A DNA stretch of 64,000 nucleotides from Geobacter sp. FeAm09. GTDB taxonomy: Bacteria > Desulfobacterota > Desulfuromonadia > Geobacterales > Pseudopelobacteraceae. The translations under genes and the position numbers were made by a program. The first letter of the stretch is position 1. Each line of letters begins with the position of its first letter. This document shows positions 54,702-62,017 of this stretch, one piece after another. The stretch covers positions 2,412,001 through 2,476,000 of the forward strand of contig NZ_CP042466.1 of NCBI RefSeq assembly GCF_008330225.1. The letters run 5' to 3'. The notes below the pieces were generated by a model. That model saw only the letters and a list, made by a program, of their open reading frames with translations, did not search any database and had not been told where the DNA came from.

Positions 54702-54720
54702 AGCCCGCTCCACGCGGGCT
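54702..54720. terminator. Right copy of the duplicated terminator hairpin
   Basis: The same 19 bases as 53104-53122, here still followed by the original run of T (54721-54726). It ends 4 bases before the stop of the Cys-cluster gene, so the pre-insertion hairpin served as a two-way terminator between dctA and that gene. Confidence 0.85.
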
Positions 54721-54724
54721 TTTT

Positions 54725-55048
54725 TTATTTGCGCCGACCCATTTTCCACCGTCTCCTGATCCGCCGCGGCTCTATCGGCAGTTCGACGGTCGATCGGCGG
54801 TAGCCGCAATCGTTGGGAAGCCAGTGGAGGCTTGGGACCAGTTCCGGCGTCAGCTTCACACAGCTCGGATTGATTTCGAAGCGTCGTTCAAAAATCTTGC
54901 AGCGCCGGCTTGTCACATCCAGATAACGGCAAGGGGTCTGGGTATAGAGGATGGTGCCGCGCTCGTCCTCCAGCTTTTCGAAACAGCAGAGGCCGCACTG
55001 TTTGCAGAGCTTGTCCCACTGGTCATCATTGTTGATGGCATCAATCAT
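54725..55048 (-). CDS. YkgJ/YcgN-type cysteine-cluster protein
   Basis: 107 residues. The Cys pattern CKQCGLCCFEKLED, TPCRYLD, RRCKIFERR and NPSC matches YkgJ/UPF0260 proteins, proposed to hold a zinc or Fe-S site; function is not established. A basic tail follows (PRRIRRRWKMGRRK). It stops 4 bases before the right terminator copy. Confidence 0.85.
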   Translation of the reverse strand: MIDAINNDDQWDKLCKQCGLCCFEKLEDERGTILYTQTPCRYLDVTSRRCKIFERRFEINPSCVKLTPELVPSLHWLPNDCGYRRSTVELPIEPRRIRRRWKMGRRK

Positions 55049-55132
55049 GGCGCGAAGGGTAAATCAGGCACCGGGAAGGTGTCAACCCCTAATCATCCGG
55101 GCCGGGCCGACCCGCCGCGAAGGATGGTTCGC

Positions 55133-55948
55133 TCAGAAGCCTGTGAAGCTGCTCATGTGCGGATGGCAGCGCTTGCAGTCATTCATGGGAAAGGCAACCC
55201 GCATATGGCAGACACCGCAGTAGTTGCCGAAAATATTGCTGTCCATGGAGAAATCAACCGTGCCCCGTTTCTTGATATTGAAGATGTCGGGGTGGCAACT
55301 GGAGCAGTCGAGCTCGCTGAAATGGTCTTCATGGGAGAAGGTCACGTCGCTTCGGGGAGCCGTGGTGCCAAGCTTCATGGGCAGACGCAGTTTTTCCGGA
55401 AGCGGCATGGAGGGGGCGGTTGAAGCAAGGGAGTTCTTCGGACTGACCCTGCCGTTCTTGAGCGCCCCTGCCCAATCTATGCCGTTCCCGAAGCCTGCCA
55501 TGGGCAGCGCGGCGGCAAAGGACTCGAAGGATGCCTCCAAGGCCTGGGTATCCTTCATGTGGCAGCGGGCGCATTGGGAAGACTCGCCGTCCTGCACCCC
55601 GAACGCCGTTATGCCGTCATGGCAGACGCCACAGTATTTCCCCGCGGTATACTGGGCGCGGGTGATGCCCGTATCCCCCGCGTGCATGCTGAACCCCAGA
55701 TCCAGGTGGCACACGCGGCACGTGTAACGGGCCCGGTGGCTCCAGTGGGCGAACACGACCGGCGCCATCCCGGCCTTTTTGGTCCTGCGGTGCATGACGA
55801 GGGTGCCGTACTTCCAGAAGGGGCCGTTGGGCGGGATGGTTTTGATCACAGCGCCCAACTCGCTCCGGTCCATCGCCAGGCCGCTCTCCAGATGCGTCAG
55901 CAGCAGCACGGCGGCAAAAAACAGCGTTGCGCTCATCCAAGTCTTCAC
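55133..55948 (-). CDS. Periplasmic six-heme c-type cytochrome
   Basis: 271 residues from GTG 55948 (GAGGTG five bases upstream). A signal peptide (VKTWMSATLFFAAVLLLTHLESGLA) leads to six CxxCH heme sites: CRVCH, CGVCH, CARCH, CSSCH, CGVCH and CKRCH. They fall in two triheme groups separated by about 100 residues, like duplicated c7-type triheme domains. Extra His in HWSHRARYTC and HEDHFSELDC can be sixth ligands. Probably a periplasmic electron carrier to terminal reductases. It is a paralogue of the cytochrome at 56330. Confidence 0.9.
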   Translation of the reverse strand: MKTWMSATLFFAAVLLLTHLESGLAMDRSELGAVIKTIPPNGPFWKYGTLVMHRRTKKAGMAPVVFAHWSHRARYTCRVCHLDLGFSMHAGDTGITRAQYTAGKYCGVCHDGITAFGVQDGESSQCARCHMKDTQALEASFESFAAALPMAGFGNGIDWAGALKNGRVSPKNSLASTAPSMPLPEKLRLPMKLGTTAPRSDVTFSHEDHFSELDCSSCHPDIFNIKKRGTVDFSMDSNIFGNYCGVCHMRVAFPMNDCKRCHPHMSSFTGF

Positions 55949-55988
55949 TCGCACCTCGTCTCGTCGGGGGCGCCGGTTCCCTGCCGGC

Positions 55989-56297
55989 TCATTTCTGCTG
56001 CTTCTCGTTGCTTTTGGCCTCAAGGATGTAGACATAGAGATTTTTGCACATCTGGAGCCGTTTCAAATATACCCTGCGGACGGTTTCCTCCTGTTGCCCG
56101 ATGACCTTCTGCAACCGCTCGCATCGTTCGATCAGGGCCTGCAGTTCGTTTGCGGAGAGGGTCATAACGTCAGTGGTCCGTGCGCAGGCATCTTCGAACT
56201 CCGCTCGCCACACCTCGTCGCAATACGCCTTCGACAGACCGGCGGACAGGACAAGACATACCGCCAGAACCGTGCATGTCAGTGTTGTTGTTCGCAT
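55989..56297 (-). CDS. Small exported protein between two cytochromes
   Basis: 102 residues from ATG 56297 (CGGAGATA upstream). Signal peptide (LTCTVLAVCLVLSAGLSKA); the mature part is helical and has three Cys (YCDEVW, DACARTT, ERCERL) and a fourth in MCKNLY. There is no CxxCH. It lies 32 bases after one cytochrome and 40 before the other, so the three are one operon. It may be an assembly or docking partner; no family recognised. Confidence 0.7.
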   Translation of the reverse strand: MRTTTLTCTVLAVCLVLSAGLSKAYCDEVWRAEFEDACARTTDVMTLSANELQALIERCERLQKVIGQQEETVRRVYLKRLQMCKNLYVYILEAKSNEKQQK

Positions 56298-56329
56298 CGC
56301 CGTATCTCCGTTATCCCTTAAGCGCCCGC

Positions 56330-57124
56330 CTATACCGGTTTGGTATGGCAGCGCAGGCAGTCGGTCTGGGGGAATGCTACCTTGTCGTGGCAGACGCCGC
56401 AATATTTGCCGTCGAAAAGTTCAACCATGGAGTATTTCGAGGTCCCCTTTTTGATGCCGACGAAGATCTCGGGATGGCACAGTTCGCAGCCATTCCAGAC
56501 CGTATGCTTTTTGTGGGAAAAGATGATGTCGGGCATCCCTTCGACCTTTGCCTTGAGCGAAAAGTCCTGCTGAACCTTGAGCTTCTGCTTCATGATGGAA
56601 ACGCCTTCGAGTTGGTCGAGCGGCTTGATCAGCCCTTCTTCCTCGGCCTTTTCCCAGTTTATCCCGTTGCCGAAGCGCTCCTTCGGCATGGCATCCGCAA
56701 ACCGGTAGAACTGCTCTTCCTTGGCCGTATCCCGCTCCAGGGCGTGGCACTTCACGCAACGCTTGAACTCCTCCCTGCCGTACTCCCTGGCGCAGGCTTC
56801 AAAGACCTTTTTCTTATTCACGCTCATCCTGCCATTGTGGCAGGTGCCGCAATAGTACCCCTTCATGTTGTCCATGGCGCGCACCTTGGTCGCGCCGGCG
56901 GTCATCCCGAAGCCGATATCCACATGGCAGAGCCTGCAGGTAAAATACTGGCGATGCACCCAATGGTCGAACACCACCGGAGGCAGGCCCGCCTGCTGGG
57001 AGTAGTTGTTGATGGTCACGCCGCCGAATTCGTAGGGGGGAAGCTTTCTTTTTTTCGTCCCGCTTGCCCAGGCTATGCCTGCGCCCACGAACAGAACCAG
57101 TACAACGAAGAGTGCCCTTCTCAT
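56330..57124 (-). CDS. Periplasmic six-heme c-type cytochrome, first of the pair
   Basis: 264 residues from ATG 57124 (GAGGAGG upstream). Signal peptide (MRRALFVVLVLFVGAGIAWA). Heme sites CRLCH, CGTCH, CVKCH, CELCH, CGVCH and CLRCH in the same two-triheme layout as its paralogue, with shared segments PPVVFDHWVHRQYFTC, FGNGINWEKA and GKYCGVCHDKVAFPQTDC. The duplicated operon suggests a specialised electron-transfer path. A sigma-54-like site lies upstream. Confidence 0.9.
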   Translation of the reverse strand: MRRALFVVLVLFVGAGIAWASGTKKRKLPPYEFGGVTINNYSQQAGLPPVVFDHWVHRQYFTCRLCHVDIGFGMTAGATKVRAMDNMKGYYCGTCHNGRMSVNKKKVFEACAREYGREEFKRCVKCHALERDTAKEEQFYRFADAMPKERFGNGINWEKAEEEGLIKPLDQLEGVSIMKQKLKVQQDFSLKAKVEGMPDIIFSHKKHTVWNGCELCHPEIFVGIKKGTSKYSMVELFDGKYCGVCHDKVAFPQTDCLRCHTKPV

Positions 57125-57235
57125 GGTTACCTCCTCAGACGGTGAAATCAATCGGGGCGCCATACCCCGGCCCGGCGTACGGGAGCGCGTCCAGAAACGG
57201 GGAAAACCATTGCCGCGCAAAGACGTTCCGCAGGG

Positions 57236-57250
57236 GCAACGACATTACCC
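57236..57250 (-). promoter_or_regulatory. Weak sigma-54-like site upstream of the cytochrome operon
   Basis: The minus strand reads GGGTAATGTCGTTGC: GG-N10-GC spacing and TTGC are right, but TGGCA is only partly matched. It lies about 112 bases upstream of the ATG. Confidence 0.3.
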
Positions 57251-57306
57251 CAAAAAAGCGACACAACTACAGCCACTTATCTTCCAAGTTTTCGGTTCTG
57301 TCAATA

Positions 57307-59838
57307 CTAATCCTGCTGTCGCTCCGGCGCGATGACCCCCATGAGCTTGCGGCCGAGTTCCGTGACCTTGTAAGGCTTCTGAATGAAGCCGGCCAACCCC
57401 TTGCCGAGAAACTTCTGGGTCACCTCCTGCTCGTTGTAGCCGCTGGACATCAACACCCGCACCTCCGGCTTGATACGGCGCAGTTCCCGGAACGTCTGCT
57501 CCCCGTCCAGGTGCGGCATGGTGAGGTCCAGGATCACGCACACGATATCGTCCCTGTTCCGGCGAAAGATCTCCAGCGATTCGCGCCCGTCCGCCGCGGT
57601 CAGGACGCGATAGCCGAGAAACTGGAGCATATCCTTGCCCAGGGCGCGGATCGTCTCCTCGTCGTCCACCAGAAGGACGGTTCCGCTTCCCTTCAGGGCT
57701 TCGCCCTCATGGAGCAGCACGGCGGCGCCGGATTCGGACGAGGATGAGGCGGGCAGCAGGATCTTGAACGTTGTCCCCTTCCCTTTCTCGCTATAGGTCT
57801 TGATGGCCCCGTGATGTCCCCTGATGATGCCGAGAACCGCCGCCATGCCGAGGCCGCGCCCCGTGAACTTGGTGGTGAAGAACGGGTCGAAGATCTTGGA
57901 GATGGTTTCCTTGTCCATGCCGCAGCCGGTATCGGCTATCTCCAGATAGATGTACAGCCCCTCCGGCAGGCGGTCGTCGATCCACATCTCGGAGAGATAG
58001 CCACGGTCGCAGTCCACGGCTCCCGTCGAGATGGCGATTACGCCGCTACGTTCGCCGATCGCCTCGGAGGCGTTGATGACCAGATTCATGATGACCTGGC
58101 GCAGTTGGGTGGCGTCAACGTCGATGTCCGGCAGGTTGTGGGCGAGGTTGTAGCGCAGCACCGCCTTTTTGGAGATGGAGACCTCCAGCATGTGGGTCAT
58201 CTCTTCGATCACGGCGTTGACGTTCAGCGATTCGATGACGAAGTGCCCTTTTCCCGAGTATGCCAGCATCTGGCGGGCCAGATCGGCGGCCCGCCGGGCC
58301 GCTTTTTCTATCTGGTCGATGTTCTCGCAGGCGGGCGATGTGGGTGAGAGGCGCATCTTCGCCAGGTCGGCGTTGCCGAGCACGGCCATCAGGATGTTGT
58401 TGAAATCATGGGCGATCCCTCCGGCAAGAACCCCCAGGCTCTCCAGTTTCTGCACATGGAGCATCTGGGCTTCCATACGCCAGTGCTGCTCCTCCAGGCG
58501 TTTTTTCCCGGTGATATCGACGGACACGATCATGAGGTGGGGTTTCCCCTCCACATCGAAGCGTGACAGGGAGCTGTCGAGGGCCACCTGTTTTCCGAAC
58601 ATCGTGGTGATTTCAACCTCCAGGAGTCTGGCCGCACCGTCGCGCAGCACCGCTTCGGCGACAACGGTAAGCCCGGCCGCCTGCCATGACTCGATTTCCC
58701 TGAAATTCTGAGCCCGGGCATCCTCGACGCTGCCGCCGATCATATCGACGATGGTCTGGTTCGCCAAAACGCAGGTGCCGGTTTCGCCATCGTACACGGT
58801 GATGCCCACCGGCGCGTTCTCCAACATGGTCTCGATGAAAACAAGCGAACGCCGGCCCGACTCCTCGATCCTTTTCTGCACGGAGATATCGAAGAAGATG
58901 GTGGCAAAGCCGTCGTCTCCCCACGGGATGATCGAAATGGCGAAATGCTTGTCCATTGCCGCGAAGTAGGTTTCAAAACTGAGCGGCCGGCCGGATTGCC
59001 GCACCGACAGGTATTCATCCAGATAGGGAGGCTCACTGGTTCCGTAGACCTCCGAAGCGGGCTTGCCGACCACCCCGTCCCCGGAGATGCCGAGCACCCT
59101 CTGATAGGCGGGGTTGACCTGCACAATCCGGTAATCTGCCGTCTCTGACGCCCCATTCCTGATAAAGCGGTGGAGCGCCACCCCCTCGGTCATGTTGTCG
59201 AAAAGGCTCCTGAAGCGCTGCTCGCTTTCCTGGAGCGTGCTCTCCACGAGCTTCAGGTGGGTGATATTGGCATAGTACAGCCGGACGGTGTCGAATTCAG
59301 GGGCATAGCAGGCGGTCACGCCCCAGATGAGGTCGTTGTGCCGGACTTCCCGGTAGAGAGAAGCCTTTGCGTTCCCCTCCGAGACGGAGAACAGACTGCC
59401 GCTATCCAACGGAAGAGCGGTTTGCGGGTCGGATTGGCCGGAAAGGGCAAGCATCTCCTGCGCGGCAGGATTGGCATAGATGAGCTGCCCGGCACGGCTG
59501 ATTTCCATAACCGGATTCGGATTCAACCCGGGGAAGGAGGAGAGGTGCAGGACTTCCGCTTCGGTCGTCTGGAGTTGCCGGTTCATCTCCACAATCTTCA
59601 GGACATAGCGGTAAAAGAGCTTATAGAGCAGCAATGCGGTGATGGTGACGAACAGGAACCCCTTGTACATGGAGATGCGCGTCATCAGGGCGGTGCTGGA
59701 AAACAGCGCCTCCACCACGCTGTCGGAAAAGAGAATCCACAGGCAGCCGAAGATGAAATAGATCCCCACGATCCGAATCGTGGCTCCTCGCGGGTTGGTA
59801 TCTGGCACTGGTTTCCCTCTCTGTGCGGCGTCGGTCAT
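57307..59838 (-). CDS. Hybrid histidine kinase (PAS repeats, kinase, receiver)
   Basis: 843 residues. Two membrane helices (about 22-45 and 60-82) are followed by about three PAS domains (near 95-200, 205-320, 330-450), a kinase (H box SLGVLAGGIAHDFNNILMAV, N box VMNLVINASEAI, G boxes DTGCGMDKETIS and GRGLGMAAVLGIIRGHHG) and a C-terminal receiver (VLLVDDEETIRAL, acceptor Asp in VILDLTMPHLDGEQ, Lys in GFIQKPYK). No separate DNA-binding output is present. Its start overlaps the upstream kinase stop by four bases, so the two kinases are co-expressed with the TonB/YfiR pair. Confidence 0.9.
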   Translation of the reverse strand: MTDAAQRGKPVPDTNPRGATIRIVGIYFIFGCLWILFSDSVVEALFSSTALMTRISMYKGFLFVTITALLLYKLFYRYVLKIVEMNRQLQTTEAEVLHLSSFPGLNPNPVMEISRAGQLIYANPAAQEMLALSGQSDPQTALPLDSGSLFSVSEGNAKASLYREVRHNDLIWGVTACYAPEFDTVRLYYANITHLKLVESTLQESEQRFRSLFDNMTEGVALHRFIRNGASETADYRIVQVNPAYQRVLGISGDGVVGKPASEVYGTSEPPYLDEYLSVRQSGRPLSFETYFAAMDKHFAISIIPWGDDGFATIFFDISVQKRIEESGRRSLVFIETMLENAPVGITVYDGETGTCVLANQTIVDMIGGSVEDARAQNFREIESWQAAGLTVVAEAVLRDGAARLLEVEITTMFGKQVALDSSLSRFDVEGKPHLMIVSVDITGKKRLEEQHWRMEAQMLHVQKLESLGVLAGGIAHDFNNILMAVLGNADLAKMRLSPTSPACENIDQIEKAARRAADLARQMLAYSGKGHFVIESLNVNAVIEEMTHMLEVSISKKAVLRYNLAHNLPDIDVDATQLRQVIMNLVINASEAIGERSGVIAISTGAVDCDRGYLSEMWIDDRLPEGLYIYLEIADTGCGMDKETISKIFDPFFTTKFTGRGLGMAAVLGIIRGHHGAIKTYSEKGKGTTFKILLPASSSSESGAAVLLHEGEALKGSGTVLLVDDEETIRALGKDMLQFLGYRVLTAADGRESLEIFRRNRDDIVCVILDLTMPHLDGEQTFRELRRIKPEVRVLMSSGYNEQEVTQKFLGKGLAGFIQKPYKVTELGRKLMGVIAPERQQD

Positions 59839-61388
59839 GTCACGGCTGAAATCAGTTCTATCCTAAATTCCGCTCCACCGTCAACAGTGCATGCCGTAAG
59901 CTTTCCACCCATGTTCTGTTCGATAATGACCTTGGACATGCACAGGCCGATGCCGGTCCCTTTCCCCGGTTCCTTGGTGGTAAAGTAGGGATCGAAGATC
60001 TTCGGCAGGATGCTGTCCGGGATGCCGCCGCCATTGTCGCGGACCGTCACCACGGAATGGCCGTTGTCGCCGAACACCCGGATACGGATGCGCGGGTCGT
60101 CCCCCCCGTGGGCGAGCAGCGCATCCTTGGCGTTATTGATGATATTGAGCAGCACCTGGGAATATTCGTTGTCATACCCCTCCGCGCTGACCTCTCCCTC
60201 CTGCTCCAGGTCGATGGCGATGCCGCTGTTTCTCAGGCTCGCCCCCACCAGTTCAAGGGACGTGGCAACGACCTGGTTGAGGCTGAAGACCGCCTTGTCC
60301 TTGCCGGGGCGGAAAAAATTGCGAAAATCGTCGATGGTGCGCGACATATAGAGGATGGCGTCCATCGCCTCCCGGACCTCGAACTCCAGGCTTTCCCGGT
60401 CGAGATGCCCGCTCTCGTAGGAAAGCTGGATATTTTGAACGATGCCGCCGACGACATTGAGCGGTTGCCGCCACTGGTGGGCGATATTGCTGATCATTTC
60501 CCCCATGGCTGCCTGACGGTTTTGCTGGACGAGCATCTGGTCCTTGCGGCGCAGTTCGGCAACGGCCTCGGCAACACGCCGTTCCAGAGAACGGTTCACC
60601 TCTTCCAGTTGATCGTCCCGCAGTTCGATATGCTCCAGCATGGCATTGAAACCGGACATGAGTTCGCCCAACTCGTCGTCCGTTTGCCGGACCACCCGGA
60701 TGCTGTAATCCTTTTCGCGCGATACCCGCTTCATCGTATCCGAGAGAAACAGCACCGGATCGGAGATCAACCGCTGCAGGCGCGACGAAAGCCAATAGAT
60801 GAGCAGGAACGAGCCGGCCAGGATTACCAGGGTGGAGACAAGCGTCCAGCGGAGGTGGCTGATGAAAACGCTCATATCCGAGAGCAAGACCACGGTGCCG
60901 ACCTGCTGCCCGTCCCAAACGACCGGTTTCGTGATGCCGAAATAGCCGGGCAGCCCGGGCAGGCTGTCGGCTTCCGAGCGGATTTTCTGCAAGACGGCAG
61001 GGGAGAGGTGCGGGGGCGCGGGGGCGGCCGGCATTTCAAGGGGAAACTTTCCGGCCCCCTTGGCCACCGACAGGTAGCGGGCGAACAGGCGATCGGCGCC
61101 ATCCAGCACATAGGCGGCGCGGATGGTACTTTTGGCAGAAAGGGCGACGAGCGTCTCCCGGGCCGCCTTCGAGTCGCTGAACATCAGGGCCGCGGCGCAG
61201 TTCTTGCCGATGATCTCGGCAAGCGAAGCCAGATCCTCCTTCTCGGCGGCACGGATGCCGTGCGCCTCCCGGATGACGAATGCCAGGGACGAGGCCACCA
61301 GACCAATACCGCAGATCAGCATGATGAGGAGCGTCATCTTGTGCCTGATGGAGAGGTTTTGTATGGCGGAGAGCAGGCGCTGTTTCAT
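59835..61388 (-). CDS. Sensor histidine kinase (CHASE8-like, HAMP)
   Basis: 517 residues. Helices at about 18-40 and 180-205 enclose a periplasmic/extracytoplasmic sensor domain (AAALMFSDSKAARETLVALS is the CHASE8-type signature). HAMP (about 205-260) and a coiled coil precede the kinase: H box AAMGEMISNIAHQWRQPLNVV, N box LLNIINNAKDALL, G boxes DNGGGIPDSIL and GTGIGLCMSKVIIEQN. It has no receiver, but the neighbouring hybrid kinase may relay. It overlaps yfiR-like (ATGA) and is part of a signalling operon. Confidence 0.9.
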   Translation of the reverse strand: MKQRLLSAIQNLSIRHKMTLLIMLICGIGLVASSLAFVIREAHGIRAAEKEDLASLAEIIGKNCAAALMFSDSKAARETLVALSAKSTIRAAYVLDGADRLFARYLSVAKGAGKFPLEMPAAPAPPHLSPAVLQKIRSEADSLPGLPGYFGITKPVVWDGQQVGTVVLLSDMSVFISHLRWTLVSTLVILAGSFLLIYWLSSRLQRLISDPVLFLSDTMKRVSREKDYSIRVVRQTDDELGELMSGFNAMLEHIELRDDQLEEVNRSLERRVAEAVAELRRKDQMLVQQNRQAAMGEMISNIAHQWRQPLNVVGGIVQNIQLSYESGHLDRESLEFEVREAMDAILYMSRTIDDFRNFFRPGKDKAVFSLNQVVATSLELVGASLRNSGIAIDLEQEGEVSAEGYDNEYSQVLLNIINNAKDALLAHGGDDPRIRIRVFGDNGHSVVTVRDNGGGIPDSILPKIFDPYFTTKEPGKGTGIGLCMSKVIIEQNMGGKLTACTVDGGAEFRIELISAVT

Positions 61389-62017
61389 TGTTCCTCTTCC
61401 CTGACGATGGTTGCCAGCTTCAGAACCTGCGAACTGATCATAAGCCCGGACCTCTGGACCGCTTCCGGATTGATCTCGAACCGTACCCTGCCTTCCTGGA
61501 CGATAAACCCGACCATGCCGCCGGCCTTCGCAAACCGGCGCATATCGCCCATCGTGAGCACGCCGTGCTGTTGGGCCCGTTCGACAGCCGTCCGCATCTG
61601 GCGGCGCTGGGAGTCATTGATCACCAGGGCCTGGCACCCGCCGATCTCCCCGGCCCGGAAGATCTGCCTGACGGTTATGGGATGCCCCTTGATGCTTTTC
61701 CCCTTGAGGCTTTCAACGGCCTGACCGAACGGCCCTATGCCCAGGACACAGATGGCGAGCGGCGCCCCCTCGCCCCCGAGGGCCCCGGAGGGCCACTCCA
61801 CGAACTTGGTCATGGTGAACACCATGGCCGCCTTGATCCGGTACTCGTCCGAAGGCTCCGGCAATGCGTGGGCGGTGGCGGCGAACAGGAGGTACGAACC
61901 GGCCAGGGCAAGCGCGCCGACGACAGCGCCCCAACCACCGCCCCGGCGATCACACCGAAACGGCGTACACCGGCCTCCCTTGCGGGGCGGAGATGCCTGC
62001 TGCGGACAAGAGGGCAT
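61385..62017 (-). CDS. YfiR-family periplasmic protein (DUF4154)
   Basis: 210 residues from ATG 62017, which overlaps the TonB receptor stop by one base (TGATG). After an N-terminal hydrophobic segment (VVGALALAGSYLLFAATAHA), the YfiR fold has YRIKAAMVFTMTKFVEWP, LAICVLGIGPFG, CQALVINDS, VLTMGDMRRFAKAGGMVGFI and RVRFEINPEAVQRSGL. In other systems YfiR binds and silences the sensor of a c-di-GMP cyclase. Here the partner is probably the adjacent CHASE8 kinase. A longer frame reaches 62164 and would read into the receptor. Confidence 0.9.
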   Translation of the reverse strand: MPSCPQQASPPRKGGRCTPFRCDRRGGGWGAVVGALALAGSYLLFAATAHALPEPSDEYRIKAAMVFTMTKFVEWPSGALGGEGAPLAICVLGIGPFGQAVESLKGKSIKGHPITVRQIFRAGEIGGCQALVINDSQRRQMRTAVERAQQHGVLTMGDMRRFAKAGGMVGFIVQEGRVRFEINPEAVQRSGLMISSQVLKLATIVREEEQ

